64,000 nt of DNA, from positions 124,001 to 188,000 of the forward strand of contig NZ_JADQTO010000001.1 of NCBI RefSeq assembly GCF_015704865.1. The letters are read 5' to 3'. Positions 38,304 through 48,187 of this stretch are shown piece by piece. Under the pieces are notes generated by a model. The model was not told the DNA's origin and searched no databases. It saw only the letters and a program-made list of their open reading frames with translations. Position numbers and translations under genes: made by a program. The stretch is from Actinoplanes aureus (GTDB lineage: Bacteria; Actinomycetota; Actinomycetes; Mycobacteriales; Micromonosporaceae). How positions within the stretch are numbered: the first letter of the stretch is position 1; the number at the start of each line of letters is the position of its first letter.

Positions 38304-38969
38304 CTAGAGGCCTTCCTTGTCGGCGCGCTCCGCGATGTCCAGCACCTTGCCGACGGTCTCGTCGGTCACCAGCATGAAGACCTGGTCGCCGTCCTGGAGT
38401 ACGCCGGACGGCTGGGCGAGCAGGCCCATCCCGAACCGGGTCAGGTACGCGACCCGGGCACCGGTCCGGTCCTCCAGCGACTTGACCGTGCGGCCGATCC
38501 AGTCCCGGTGCAGTGGCGCCTCCACGATGCTGACCACGCTGGTCGGATCGCGGAACACCTCGTACCGGTCCTCCGGCACCAGGAACCGGAACATCCGGTC
38601 GGCGGCCCACCGGATCGTCGCGATCGTCGGGATGCCGAGCCGCTCGTAGACCTGCGCCCGCCGGGAGTCGTAGATCCGGGCCACCACGCGGCTCACCCCG
38701 AACGTCTCCCGGGCCAGCCGGGCCGAGATGATGTTGGAGTTGTCACCGCTGGAGACGGCCGCGAAGGCGTCCGCCCGCTCGATGCCGGCGGCCACCAGCA
38801 CACCCCGGTCGAAACCGATCCCGTTCACCGTGACGCCGCCGAAATCGGCGCCGAGCCGCCGGAACGCCTCGGCGTCCCGGTCGATCACGGCCACCTGGTG
38901 ACCTTGCGCGTCGAGCTTCTGCGCCAGCGTCGAACCGAGCCGGCCGCACCCCATGATCACCACGTGCAC
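38304..38969 (-). CDS. ceoB: Potassium uptake regulatory protein TrkA (first)
   Basis: 221 residues with the same layout: RCK domain with VVIMGCGRLGSTLAQKLD and the Asp after the second strand (VAVIDRD), then the TrkA_C domain (ASVVSIVEAPLHRDWIG equivalent region, LQDGDQVFMLVTDE). GTG start with GGGAGGG upstream. It forms an operon with the next trkA and is divergent from the APC permease gene. No channel subunit (TrkH/G) is in this window. Confidence 0.92.
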   Translation of the reverse strand: MHVVIMGCGRLGSTLAQKLDAQGHQVAVIDRDAEAFRRLGADFGGVTVNGIGFDRGVLVAAGIERADAFAAVSSGDNSNIISARLARETFGVSRVVARIYDSRRAQVYERLGIPTIATIRWAADRMFRFLVPEDRYEVFRDPTSVVSIVEAPLHRDWIGRTVKSLEDRTGARVAYLTRFGMGLLAQPSGVLQDGDQVFMLVTDETVGKVLDIAERADKEGL

Positions 38970-39082
38970 GGTTCGTGCCCTCCCGAATCACTACGGACCA
39001 GTGTGAGCCTGCCATGTGCCTCTCGGCGGCGGTGTCCGGGGCGGGGTACGGGCGATGCGCTCCGCCCGTACTCTTGGCACTC

Positions 39083-41122
39083 GTGGCAAGTACCACCTCT
39101 CTAGCCAAGCGGCTGCTCCTGGGCCGGCCGTTCCGCTCGGACCGGCTGAAACACACCCTTCTACCGAAGCGGATCGCGCTGCCCGTCTTCGCCAGTGACG
39201 CGCTCTCCAGCGTGGCGTACGCGCCGGACGAGATCCTGCTGACCCTCTCCATCGCCGGTGCCGCCGCCTACGTCTACTCACCGTGGGTGACGCTCGCGGT
39301 CGCGGTGGTGATGGTGACGGTGGTCGCCAGTTACCGGCAGAACGTGCACGCGTATCCGTCCGGCGGCGGTGACTATGAGGTGGCCACGGTCAACCTGGGG
39401 CCGCGAGCCGGGATCGGTGTGGCCAGTGCGCTGCTGGTGGACTACATCCTCACCGTCGCCGTCTCGGTCTCCTCCGGGGTCAGCAACCTCGGCTCGGTGG
39501 TCCCCTGGGTGGCGGAGAACAAGGTCGGCGTCGCGATCGCCGCCGTCGTCGTGCTGAGCGCGCTCAACCTGCGTGGCCTGCGCGAGTCGGGTAACGCGTT
39601 CGCCGTGCCCACCTATCTCTTCATCGTCGTCATCGTGGGCATGATCCTGACCGGCCTGTTCCGGCTCTACGTGCTCGGTGACGACCTGCAGGCGCCCAGC
39701 GCCGGGCTGGTGATCGCGGCTGAGGAGGACCATCTCACCAGCTTCGGCTTCGCGTTCCTCCTGTTGCGAACCTTCTCGTCGGGCTGTGCCGCGCTGACCG
39801 GTGTCGAGGCGATCTCCAACGGGGTGCCCGCCTTCAAGCCTCCGAAGAGCAAGAACGCGGCGACCACGTTGATGCTGCTCGGTGGCATCGCCGTCGTGAT
39901 GCTGGTCGGCATGATCTCCCTGGCCCGCGCGACCCACCTGCAGTTCGTCGAGAACCCGGCCCTGCAGATCGTCTCCGGGCCGGTCAACTACGTGCAGAAG
40001 ACGGTCACCACTCAGCTCGCCGAGACCGTGTTCGGTGCCGGCTCGATCATGCTCTACGTGGTCGGCGCGGTCACCGCGATGATCCTCTTCCTGGCGGCCA
40101 ACACGGCGTTCAACGGTTTCCCGGTGCTCGGCTCGATCCTCGCCCAGGACCGTTTCCTGCCGCGCCAGCTGCACACCCGCGGCGACCGGCTGGCCTTCAG
40201 CAACGGCATCCTCTTCCTGGCGGTCGCCGCGATCGTGCTGATCGTGGCCTTCCACGCCGAGGTCACCAAGCTGATCCAGCTCTACATCGTGGGCGTCTTC
40301 GTCTCCTTCACGCTGTCCCAGGCCGGCATGATCCGGCACTGGAACCGGTTGCTGCAGACCCAGCGTGACCCGGAACGCCGCCGCCGCATGATCCGCTCGC
40401 GGGCCATCAACACGTTCGGCATGGTACTTACCGGGGCAGTACTGGTCATCGTGCTGATCACCAAGTTCCTGCTCGGCGCCTGGATCGCGATCACCATGAT
40501 GCTGGTCATCTACGGGCTGATGGTCGCCATCCAGCGGCACTACACCCGGGTCGCCGAGGAGCTGAAGCCGACCGACGAGCGTCCCGTGCTGCCCTCCCGC
40601 AACCACGCGGTCGTGCTGGTCAGCAAGGTGCACATGCCGACGCTGCGTGCGGTCGCGTACGCACAGGCGACCCGGCCGGACACGCTTACCGCGGTCACCG
40701 TGAACGTCGACGACAAGGACACCCGCAACATCCAGGAGGAGTGGGAGCGGCGGCAGGTCCCGGTGCCGCTGACCGTGGTCGACTCGCCGTACCGGGAGAT
40801 CACCCGGCCGATCATCGACTACGTGAAGAGCGTGCGAAGGTCGTCGCCCCGGGACGTGGTCACCGTCTTCGTGCCGGAGTACGTGGTCGGCCGCTGGTGG
40901 GAGAACCTGCTGCACAACCAAAGTGCGCTGCGGATCAAGGGCCGGTTGCTCTTCGAGCCGGGCGTGATGGTCACCAGCGTGCCCTGGCAGCTGCGGTCCA
41001 GCCAGGACCGCGACCTGGAGCGGCTGGACCGCGACCTGAGCCGCGCGCCGGCCCGTGGCCCGCGCAACCGCGGCGACGACGAGATCGCCGAACCGGTCGA
41101 CGGCGAAGACGGTCAGTCATGA
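39083..41122 (+). CDS. APC-family amino-acid/cation permease with C-terminal cytoplasmic domain
   Basis: 679 residues. The first ~470 residues hold about 12 transmembrane segments of the amino acid-polyamine-organocation fold (SVAYAPDEILLTLSIAG; SGVSNLGSVVPWVAE). The final ~200 residues are a soluble alpha/beta domain (HAVVLVSKVHMPTLRAVAYA; VDSPYREITRPIIDYV), like the mycobacterial Rv2690c group. A GTG is used at 39083; TACTCT with 9 bases to the start suggests a leaderless transcript. Substrate unknown. TrkA neighbours suggest a potassium role, which is inference. Confidence 0.88.
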   Translation: MASTTSLAKRLLLGRPFRSDRLKHTLLPKRIALPVFASDALSSVAYAPDEILLTLSIAGAAAYVYSPWVTLAVAVVMVTVVASYRQNVHAYPSGGGDYEVATVNLGPRAGIGVASALLVDYILTVAVSVSSGVSNLGSVVPWVAENKVGVAIAAVVVLSALNLRGLRESGNAFAVPTYLFIVVIVGMILTGLFRLYVLGDDLQAPSAGLVIAAEEDHLTSFGFAFLLLRTFSSGCAALTGVEAISNGVPAFKPPKSKNAATTLMLLGGIAVVMLVGMISLARATHLQFVENPALQIVSGPVNYVQKTVTTQLAETVFGAGSIMLYVVGAVTAMILFLAANTAFNGFPVLGSILAQDRFLPRQLHTRGDRLAFSNGILFLAVAAIVLIVAFHAEVTKLIQLYIVGVFVSFTLSQAGMIRHWNRLLQTQRDPERRRRMIRSRAINTFGMVLTGAVLVIVLITKFLLGAWIAITMMLVIYGLMVAIQRHYTRVAEELKPTDERPVLPSRNHAVVLVSKVHMPTLRAVAYAQATRPDTLTAVTVNVDDKDTRNIQEEWERRQVPVPLTVVDSPYREITRPIIDYVKSVRRSSPRDVVTVFVPEYVVGRWWENLLHNQSALRIKGRLLFEPGVMVTSVPWQLRSSQDRDLERLDRDLSRAPARGPRNRGDDEIAEPVDGEDGQS

Positions 41123-42393
41123 GCGTGCCGGTTCCGGTCGAGGACGACCTGGTGCAGGGCGACCGGGTCGAGGTGACCGTGGGCGCGCCGGCGCACGGCG
41201 GGCACTGTGTGGCCCGGATCGGCGGCCCGCACGGCCGGGTGGTCTTCGTCCGCCACGCGCTGCCCGGCGAGCGGGTCACCGCGGAGATCACCGAGTTGCA
41301 CCGCGGTTATCTGCGGGCCGACGCGGTGGAGATCCACGAGGCTTCCCCGGACCGGGTCACCCCGCCCTGCCCCTACGCCCATCCGGGTGGGTGCGGCGGC
41401 TGTGACCTCCAGCACGTCTCGGATGACGCGCAACTGCGGTGGAAGACCGCGGTGGTCCGGGAACAGCTCGAGCGCCTGGCCGGGCTCACCGACTTTCCGG
41501 TACGGGTGGAGGCGTTGCCCGGCCCGGCGGACTCGTCGCGGCTGCTCGGGTGGCGCAGCCGCGTCCGGTACGCGGTGGACGCGGCCGACCGGCCCGGACT
41601 GCTCCAGCACCGGTCGCACCAGGTGGTGGCCATCGACCGGTGCCGGATCGCGCACCCGGCCATCCAGGAGCTCGACCTGCTCGCCCGGGCCTGGCCGGAC
41701 GCGGACGGGCTCCAGGTGGTCGCGAGTACCGGCGGCGACGTCGCGGTGCTCGTCAGCCGGTCACCGCTGGCCGGGGACGACCTCACCGACGGCCCGTCCG
41801 GTCCGGGACTGGTCCGGTTGTCGGGGCCGGAGGAGGTCTCCGAGGTCGCCGGTGGGCGTGCTTGGCGCGTACCCCCGGAAGGTTTCTGGCAGGTGCACCC
41901 GGCCGCCGCCGACACGCTTGTCGGTGTGGTGCTGACCATGTTGCGACCCGCCGAAGGCGAGGTCGCCTGGGACCTGTACGGCGGAGCCGGGCTCTTCGCG
42001 GCCGCCCTGGCCGCGCGCACCGGGGCCCGGACCACCGTGGTCGAGTCGTCCCCGATCGGGGTGGCGGCGGCCCGGGCCAACCTCGGCGGCCTGCCGAACG
42101 TGGAGGTCGTCGCCGCCAAGGTGGACGTGGCGCTGAGCCGGCGCCGGGTCGCCGGGCCGGTCGACCTGGTCGTGCTCGACCCGCCGCGGGCCGGCGCCGG
42201 CGCCAAGGTGGTCCGTGCCGTGGCGGAGGCGGGTCCGCGGGCCATCGCCTACGTCGCGTGCGATCCGGCGGCGCTGGCCCGGGACCTGGCGACGTTCCGG
42301 TCACTCGGCTGGAAGGCCGCGGAGATCCGGGCCTTCGACTGCTTCCCGATGACCCAGCATGTGGAGTGCGTCGCTCTGATCGTGCCGGCCTGA
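41119..42393 (+). CDS. TrmA/RumA-type class I SAM RNA methyltransferase
   Basis: Methylates uridine in tRNA or rRNA at C5 (family role). 424 residues. An N-terminal TRAM domain (VEVTVGAPAHGGHCVARIGG), an iron-sulfur cysteine cluster region CPYAHPGGCGGCDLQH, then the SAM-binding domain with WDLYGGAGLFAAAL and the catalytic cysteine in YVACDPAALARDL. The ATG overlaps the permease stop (ATGA). M. tuberculosis Rv2689c is the counterpart. Confidence 0.93.
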   Translation: MSVPVPVEDDLVQGDRVEVTVGAPAHGGHCVARIGGPHGRVVFVRHALPGERVTAEITELHRGYLRADAVEIHEASPDRVTPPCPYAHPGGCGGCDLQHVSDDAQLRWKTAVVREQLERLAGLTDFPVRVEALPGPADSSRLLGWRSRVRYAVDAADRPGLLQHRSHQVVAIDRCRIAHPAIQELDLLARAWPDADGLQVVASTGGDVAVLVSRSPLAGDDLTDGPSGPGLVRLSGPEEVSEVAGGRAWRVPPEGFWQVHPAAADTLVGVVLTMLRPAEGEVAWDLYGGAGLFAAALAARTGARTTVVESSPIGVAAARANLGGLPNVEVVAAKVDVALSRRRVAGPVDLVVLDPPRAGAGAKVVRAVAEAGPRAIAYVACDPAALARDLATFRSLGWKAAEIRAFDCFPMTQHVECVALIVPA

Positions 42394-42398
42394 GCCGG

Positions 42399-43253
42399 TT
42401 ATCCGGCCCGCTCCGCGGCCACGACGGCGTTGCGGAAGAGCATGGCGACCGTGGTGGGGCCGACGCCGCCGACCCGCGGGGTGATCGCCCCGGCCACCTC
42501 GGCGCAGGACTCCTCGACGTCCGGCAGCAGGCGGCGGCCCTCGTAGCGGACGCCCGCGCCGATCACCACGGCGCCGGGCTTGACGTGCTCGGGCTTGATG
42601 ATGCCGGGGACGCCGGCGGCGGCGATCAGGATCTCGGCGCGCTGGGTGTACCGCGGCCAGTCCTTCACCCCGGTGTGCACGACGGTGACCGCGGCGTTGG
42701 CGGTGGGGCGCTTCTGGGCCAGCAGCATCGCCAGCGGGCGGCCCAGGGTGGCGCCCCGGCCCAGGATGACCACCTCGCGGCCGGAGACCGGGATGTCGTG
42801 GAAGGCGAGCAGCGCCTCGATGCCGGCCGGGGTGCAGGGCAGCGGACCGGGCAGGCCGACCGCGAGCCGGCCCATGTTGAGCGGGTGCATCCCGTCGACG
42901 TCCTTGTCGGGGTCGAGGGTCTGCAGAGCGGCGTCGTAGTCCAGATGGCCCGGGATCGGGTACTGGATCAGCACGCCGTGCACGTTCTTGTCGTCGTTGA
43001 ACTCGGCGATCACCCGGAGCAGGTCGGCCTGGGTGATGTCACCGCCGAGGTGCCGGTGCGGCGACGCGAACCCGAGCTCGGCGGCCTGCTTCTGCTTGAT
43101 CCGGATGTAGCCGGCGCTGGCGTCGTCGTCGCCGACCAGGATGGTGGCGAGGCTGGGCTGGACGCCGCGCTCCTTGAGGCGGGCGACCCGCGCCCTGACG
43201 TCGTCGAGAACGGACTCGGCGACGGGTGCGCCGGGAAGAAGTTGAGCGGACAT
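42399..43253 (-). CDS. folD: Methylenetetrahydrofolate dehydrogenase/cyclohydrolase
   Basis: Interconverts 5,10-methylene- and 10-formyl-tetrahydrofolate with NADP. 284 residues, normal length. Motifs: GYIRIKQKQAAELG (YxxxK, catalytic Tyr and Lys), VQYP-type LIQYPIPGHLD, KDVDGMHPLNMG, and the Rossmann IILGRGATLGRPLAM equivalent (VVILGRGATLGRPLAML). ATG at 43253 with GGAG upstream. A ZTP riboswitch precedes it (43270-43350), so expression should rise with the purine-folate stress nucleotide ZTP. The open frame extends upstream into the riboswitch and is not coding there. Confidence 0.96.
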   Translation of the reverse strand: MSAQLLPGAPVAESVLDDVRARVARLKERGVQPSLATILVGDDDASAGYIRIKQKQAAELGFASPHRHLGGDITQADLLRVIAEFNDDKNVHGVLIQYPIPGHLDYDAALQTLDPDKDVDGMHPLNMGRLAVGLPGPLPCTPAGIEALLAFHDIPVSGREVVILGRGATLGRPLAMLLAQKRPTANAAVTVVHTGVKDWPRYTQRAEILIAAAGVPGIIKPEHVKPGAVVIGAGVRYEGRRLLPDVEESCAEVAGAITPRVGGVGPTTVAMLFRNAVVAAERAG

Positions 43254-43269
43254 GCGCGACTCCAAGAAC

Positions 43270-43350
43270 CGGGAGCCCAGGCGGTCGACTCTCCGTGACG
43301 AGCTCCCCGATGGTTCGACCATCCCCGTGCCGCCAGTCGCTGCGTGACTT
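43270..43350 (-). ncRNA. ZTP (pfl) riboswitch upstream of folD
   Basis: Read on the minus strand, this leader contains GCGACTGGCGG and, about 50 bases later, GTCGACCGCCTGGGC. These match the conserved 5' GACTGRCGG and 3' GACCGYCTGGGC parts of the ZTP riboswitch, with GGCGG/CCGCC pairing for the pseudoknot. The 3' end lies about 17 bases before the folD start, so ligand probably controls access to the ribosome site. Recognised from the consensus; pairing of the outer stem was not computed. Confidence 0.8.
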
Positions 43351-43473
43351 CCAGGATGCCGGACCACTCGGCCGCCCGGCCAACCGGGGGTGGAGGTGAA
43401 GGTTGTGTGGAGGATCGGCTCTGGCCGTTCGCGCAAGGTGCGGTGCGGCGCGGCCCGGATAGACTCCACGCTC

Positions 43474-45408
43474 ATGAGCGACTCCCCCTCGACCCCGGCC
43501 GGCCTGCTGACCAGCATCACCGCTCCCGGTGATCTGAAGCGACTGACCCCAGAGCAGTTGTCCCTGCTCGCGGCCGAGATTCGTGACTTCCTCGTGGCCA
43601 AGGTCTCGCGTACCGGCGGGCATCTCGGTCCGAACCTCGGTGTGGTCGAGATGACCCTCGCCCTGCACCGGGTGTTCGACTCGCCACGCGACCGGATTCT
43701 CTTCGACACCGGGCACCAGGCCTACGTCCACAAGATCGTTACCGGCCGGCAGGACGGCTTCGACCTGCTCCGCCAGCGCGGTGGCCTCACCGGCTACCCG
43801 AGTCAGGCGGAGAGCGAGCACGACCTGATCGAGAACTCGCACGCCTCCACCGCCCTGTCGTACGCGGACGGCATCGCCAAGGCGTTCACGCTGCGCGGCG
43901 AGGACCGGCACGTGGTGGCGGTGGTCGGCGACGGCGCCCTGACCGGCGGCATGTGCTGGGAGGCGCTGAACAACATCGCGGCCACCCGCAACCGGCTGGT
44001 CATCGTGGTGAACGACAACGGCCGGTCGTACGCGCCGACCATCGGCGGCCTCGCCGACCACCTCTCCACGCTGCGCCTCAACCCGGGTTACGAGCGGGTG
44101 CTCGACCTGGTCAAGGACGCGCTGGGCCAGACGCCGGTGGTGGGCAAGCCGGTGTTCGAGGTGCTGCACGCGGTCAAGAAGGGCATCAAGGACGCGGTCA
44201 GCCCGCAGCCGATGTTCGAGGACCTGGGCCTGAAGTACATCGGCCCGGTGGACGGCCACGACCAGCAGGCGATGGAGTCCGCGCTGCGCCGGGCCAAGGG
44301 CTACAACGCCCCGGTGATCGTGCACGCGGTGACCCGCAAGGGCTACGGCTACCGGCCGGCCGAGCAGGACGAGGCGGACTGCCTGCACGGCCCGGGCAGC
44401 GCGTTCGACGTGGAGACCGGCAAGCTGCTCGCCAAGCCGACCCTGAAGTGGACGAAGGTCTTCGCCGACGAGCTGGTCCGGATCGCCGACGAGCGTCCGG
44501 ACGTGGTGGGTATCACCGCCGCCATGGCCGAGCCGACCGGTATCGCCGCGCTGGCGAAGAAGTACCCGGAGCGGACGTACGACGTGGGCATCGCCGAGCA
44601 GCACGCGGCCACCTCCGCGGCCGGCCTGGCGATGGGCGGGCTGCACCCGGTGGTGGCGGTCTACGCGACCTTCCTGAACCGGGCTTTCGACCAGGTCCTG
44701 CTGGACGTGGCGATGCACAACCTGCCGGTGACCTTCGTGCTGGACCGGGCCGGGATCACCGGGCCGGACGGGCCGAGCCACTACGGCATGTGGGACATGA
44801 GCGTCTTCGGGGTGGTGCCCGGGCTGCGGATCGCCGCGCCGCGCGACGCCGAGACGCTGCGTGAGGAGCTGCGCGAGGCGGTCGCGGTGGAGGACGGCCC
44901 GACCATCGTGCGCTTCCCGACCGGCGCGGTCGCGCCGGAGACCCCGGCGCTGCGCCGGGTCGGCCAGGTGGACGTGTTGCGCGAGGCCGGGCCGGACAAG
45001 GACGTGCTTCTGGTCGCGGTGGGCTCGTTCGCCGGGCTCGGCCTGGACGCGGCCGAGCGGATCGCCGAGCAGGGGTACGGCGTGACGGTCGTCGACCCGC
45101 GCTGGGTCCGCCCGGTCCCGATCGAGCTGACCGGCCTGGCCGCACAGCACCGGTTCGTGGTCACGTGCGAGGACGGGGTGCGCGCGGGCGGCGTGGGCGA
45201 CGCGGTGGCGAGCGCGCTGCGCGACGCCGGCGTGAACGTGCCGCTGCGCGACTTCGGTGTGCCGGTCGGCTTCCACCCGCACGGCACCCGGGCCGAGATC
45301 CTCACCTCGCTGGGGCTGACCGCGCAGGACATCGCGCGGGACGTGACCGAGTGGGTGTCGCGTCACGAGGCGGCCGACACGGTGACGGAACCGCGCACCA
45401 CGGTCTAG
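43474..45408 (+). CDS. dxs: 1-deoxy-D-xylulose-5-phosphate synthase
   Basis: First step of the non-mevalonate isoprenoid pathway: pyruvate plus glyceraldehyde 3-phosphate to DXP, thiamine diphosphate dependent. 644 residues. TPP-binding [16 protein letters not shown] (GDG...N motif), [11 protein letters not shown], and the transketolase pyrimidine and C-terminal domains ([26 protein letters not shown]). ATG at 43474; TAGACT eight bases upstream suggests a leaderless transcript. It is divergent from the folD leader and lies just ahead of the propeller operon. Confidence 0.95.
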   Translation: MSDSPSTPAGLLTSITAPGDLKRLTPEQLSLLAAEIRDFLVAKVSRTGGHLGPNLGVVEMTLALHRVFDSPRDRILFDTGHQAYVHKIVTGRQDGFDLLRQRGGLTGYPSQAESEHDLIENSHASTALSYADGIAKAFTLRGEDRHVVAVVGDGALTGGMCWEALNNIAATRNRLVIVVNDNGRSYAPTIGGLADHLSTLRLNPGYERVLDLVKDALGQTPVVGKPVFEVLHAVKKGIKDAVSPQPMFEDLGLKYIGPVDGHDQQAMESALRRAKGYNAPVIVHAVTRKGYGYRPAEQDEADCLHGPGSAFDVETGKLLAKPTLKWTKVFADELVRIADERPDVVGITAAMAEPTGIAALAKKYPERTYDVGIAEQHAATSAAGLAMGGLHPVVAVYATFLNRAFDQVLLDVAMHNLPVTFVLDRAGITGPDGPSHYGMWDMSVFGVVPGLRIAAPRDAETLREELREAVAVEDGPTIVRFPTGAVAPETPALRRVGQVDVLREAGPDKDVLLVAVGSFAGLGLDAAERIAEQGYGVTVVDPRWVRPVPIELTGLAAQHRFVVTCEDGVRAGGVGDAVASALRDAGVNVPLRDFGVPVGFHPHGTRAEILTSLGLTAQDIARDVTEWVSRHEAADTVTEPRTTV

Positions 45409-45419
45409 CCGGGCGGTTT

Positions 45420-45436
45420 CGTTACGGAACCGTTAC
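45420..45436 (+). promoter_or_regulatory. Direct repeat CGTTAC-N5-CGTTAC (period 11)
   Basis: Two CGTTAC copies 11 bases apart just before the -10-like region of the propeller operon. OmpR-family regulators commonly bind direct repeats with this spacing, so it is a candidate site for the regulator encoded at the operon's end; inference. Confidence 0.45.
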
Positions 45437-45445
45437 CTTTGATGG

Positions 45446-46756
45446 ATGGGTGCGGACACGTACGACGGGCCGGTCGTCATCGATCTCGGCCTGGAACGCG
45501 GGGAGCCGGAGTCTTATCACCGACCAGGGCGGCGCACGACGTCACCCTGGTTCGGTCCGGCCTTGGTCGTGCTCCTGGTGCTCTTCGGGGTCACGACCGC
45601 GGGGCCGCCGTCCCGGCCGCCGCTGGCCGAGGTGCTGCGCGTCGCGATCGGGCCCGGTGATCCGTACGCCGTAGACGACGGTCGCCTGCTGATCCAGACC
45701 ACCGGCCGGCTCAGCTCCTACCAGCTGGCGGACGGCGGTCTGCGCTGGCAGATCCAGCAGCACCAGCCGGTCTACCGGCTGCGCACCGGCGGCGGAAAAC
45801 TACTGCTGCGGCCCTGGAACGTGGGCCGCGAGGAGACCGGCACCACGGCGATCTCCCTCGACACCGGGACCCGGGAATGGCACAACGACCGCAACGTCGT
45901 GTCCTTCCCCGGCACCGCGCTGCTGTTCGCGGTCGAGGGTGTGCGCAGCACTTCGGGCATCGGCCGCCGGGTGCAGAACGAGGTCGAGGTGATCGACCCG
46001 GCCGTCGGCCTGGCCCGCTGGCGTGTGCACGTGCCGAACACCGCGGTGCTGCTCAGCGTGCCCGGCTCGATGTCCCGGATCATGCTGCTGCGCGACGACC
46101 AGACCGCCGACCTGTACGACGTGCCGACCGGCGCCCACCTGGCCAGCCGGACGTTCCCGGTGGCCGACTACGACCCGGAGAACCCGGTGGTGATCGGTGA
46201 CGCGGTGCTGCTGCGGCATCCCGGGCGCGGCTCGGTCAAGGTGTCCGCGTACGACACGGCGACGCTCCGCGAGCTGTGGAGCGTGCGGGCGCCGAGCACC
46301 CAGCGGATCCGGCCGTGCGGCGAGCTGGCCTGCCTGATCGGGCCGGCCGGCATCCGGGCGGTGGACCCGGAGAGCGGCGTCGAGAGCTGGCGCCGGCCCG
46401 GCTGGCGTGCCGTCGAGCAGTACGGGAACTGGCTTATCGCGTACTCGACGGACGGGACGAGTGACCCGGTGGCCGTGGTGGATCCGGCGACCGGCCGGGT
46501 GCTGGCGGACGTGACCGGATGGCGCCCGGTCGCCGGGACCACCGCCGACGGGGAACTGCTCGTCACCCGGGAGATCGGGCCGGGCCCGCGTACCATGGTC
46601 GCGGTCGTCGCCCCGGGCCTTGATCGGCCACGGCTCCTGGCCGATCTGCCACCGGGCACCGGCGACTGCCGGAGCGCCCCGGACCGGCTGGTCTGCCGGT
46701 CGATGTACGGCGAACTGATCGTCTGGGCGTACCGGACGAGCACGAGAGCGGGCTGA
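45446..46756 (+). CDS. Membrane-anchored PQQ-like beta-propeller protein 1
   Basis: 436 residues. Short cytoplasmic N-terminus (with VVIDLGLERG), one transmembrane segment (about 35-52, WFGPALVVLLVLFGVTTA), then an extracellular domain built of propeller-like strands (DTGTREWHND; DPATGRVLADV; DPESGVESWRR). Conserved cysteines: C-x4-C in RPCGELACLIG and C-x8-C in DCRSAPDRLVC, followed by IVWAYR. The ends match two following paralogues. It may bind a ligand or other protein outside the cell; no catalytic site is recognised. The operon continues to a two-component system. ATG start, with TACCTT close upstream suggesting a leaderless transcript. Confidence 0.8.
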   Translation: MGADTYDGPVVIDLGLERGEPESYHRPGRRTTSPWFGPALVVLLVLFGVTTAGPPSRPPLAEVLRVAIGPGDPYAVDDGRLLIQTTGRLSSYQLADGGLRWQIQQHQPVYRLRTGGGKLLLRPWNVGREETGTTAISLDTGTREWHNDRNVVSFPGTALLFAVEGVRSTSGIGRRVQNEVEVIDPAVGLARWRVHVPNTAVLLSVPGSMSRIMLLRDDQTADLYDVPTGAHLASRTFPVADYDPENPVVIGDAVLLRHPGRGSVKVSAYDTATLRELWSVRAPSTQRIRPCGELACLIGPAGIRAVDPESGVESWRRPGWRAVEQYGNWLIAYSTDGTSDPVAVVDPATGRVLADVTGWRPVAGTTADGELLVTREIGPGPRTMVAVVAPGLDRPRLLADLPPGTGDCRSAPDRLVCRSMYGELIVWAYRTSTRAG

Positions 46757-46780
46757 CCGCGTACCGGTGAAGGGTGGGGC

Positions 46781-48136
46781 GTGACTCTGATCGAGCTGGA
46801 CCGCGACGCCCCGCTCGACCCGGAGCCAAGCCGGCGCCCGCCGCCCTGGCGGTACCGGCATGCCGGCCTGCTGGTGGCCGCGGTGTTGCTGATCGCCCTG
46901 GGCGGCGCGGTTCCGACCGGCGGCACGCGCTGGCGCGACCTGGGCACCGCTGGGCCGGTGAGCGCCGTCGAGATCCCGATCCAGCTGGCCGGCGGCCGGC
47001 TCTACACGGCCGCCGTGGACGGGCCCGGACGTGAGCTGACCGCCTGGGCGCTGGAACAGCCGCCCCGCCGGCTGTGGACCGCCCAGGTGCCGATCGGCAT
47101 GAGCTACGACCCCGGGCGCGGCGTCTTCGGATCGTTCTCGATCCGCCAGTCCGGTGACGTCGTGCTGCTCTCCGAAGGCTTCGTGACCACCGCGATCGAC
47201 GCCCGCGACGGGCGCGTCCGGTGGACCTCACCGGTCATGGTCACCCTGCTGACCGGCGGCGGGACCGGGGTGGTCGTGGAACGCGTCTTCCGGCCGGGTA
47301 CCGACTACGACCAGGCCTCCGGCGACCCGGGACCGCTCTACTTCTCGGCCGACGGCGTGCCGCACACCGAGCCGCCGATCCGCACCGAGGTCCGCGGCAC
47401 CGACCTGGCGACCGGCCGGGTGGTGTGGACCGTGACGCCGCCTGGCTCGGTCACCGTCGACGCCGTCCGCGGCGACCGCCCGGCTGTCCTGATCACCGCC
47501 TCGGACCGGCTCACCCTGCTCGCCGGGGCGACCGGGACGACCCTGGCCGAGGTCGCCCTCCCGGAGCTGAACGGCGCCGGACCGGCCACGGCGTCGGTCG
47601 TGGGAGACGTCGCCCTGGTCGGCTATCAGGATCCCGGGCGGCAGGTCGGCTACGACACCCGGACCCTGCGCCGGCTCTGGGACCGGCCTCTCCCGGCCAC
47701 CTCGCAGGACCGGGCCGACTGCCGGGACGTGCTCTGCTCGGGATCCCGCGACGGTCTGTCGGTGCTGGACCCGGTCACCGGTGCGACGGCCTGGCCGGTG
47801 ACCGGGGAGGTCGGCCTCGCCAGGCACGCGGGCTTCGTGCTGGAGACCGAGACCCGGACCGGCCGGCCGGTCCGGCTGGCGGATCCGCGTACCGGGCGGG
47901 ACCTGGCCGATTTGAGCGGCTGGGACGAGGCGTTCGGCGCGGAGCCGGACGGGGCGCTGGTGCTGCGCCGGGCCGGTGCGGGCGGCAAGCAGACCTTCGC
48001 GGCGGTCCTGCCCGGACATCCGCAGCCGCGGGTGCTGGGCACGGCCACGGTGGACTCCGGCGAGTGCGCGGCCGACGAACACCACCTGGTTTGCCGGGAA
48101 GGTGACGGGATGCGTATCTGGGCGTACCGGATCTGA
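46781..48136 (+). CDS. Membrane-anchored PQQ-like beta-propeller protein 2
   Basis: 451 residues, paralogue of its neighbours. N-terminal TLIELDRDA, membrane anchor at about 27-45 (HAGLLVAAVLLIALGGAV), then extracellular propeller repeats (DARDGRVRWTSP; DLATGRVVWTVTPP; DPVTGATAWPV). It keeps C-x4-C (DCRDVLCSGS) and C-x8-C (ECAADEHHLVC) followed by IWAYR. GTG start, 24 bases after the first copy, with GAAGGGTGGGG upstream. Function unknown. Confidence 0.8.
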   Translation: MTLIELDRDAPLDPEPSRRPPPWRYRHAGLLVAAVLLIALGGAVPTGGTRWRDLGTAGPVSAVEIPIQLAGGRLYTAAVDGPGRELTAWALEQPPRRLWTAQVPIGMSYDPGRGVFGSFSIRQSGDVVLLSEGFVTTAIDARDGRVRWTSPVMVTLLTGGGTGVVVERVFRPGTDYDQASGDPGPLYFSADGVPHTEPPIRTEVRGTDLATGRVVWTVTPPGSVTVDAVRGDRPAVLITASDRLTLLAGATGTTLAEVALPELNGAGPATASVVGDVALVGYQDPGRQVGYDTRTLRRLWDRPLPATSQDRADCRDVLCSGSRDGLSVLDPVTGATAWPVTGEVGLARHAGFVLETETRTGRPVRLADPRTGRDLADLSGWDEAFGAEPDGALVLRRAGAGGKQTFAAVLPGHPQPRVLGTATVDSGECAADEHHLVCREGDGMRIWAYRI

Positions 48137-48187
48137 CCGTCCACCCGGCACAATGAGGTCGTCATCGCAGAGACCGGGAGGCTTGCG

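Noticed and set aside
42399..43709. folD start further upstream (436 codons)
   Set aside because: The extra N-terminal codons lie in the ZTP riboswitch; the ATG at 43253 fits family length and has a ribosome site.
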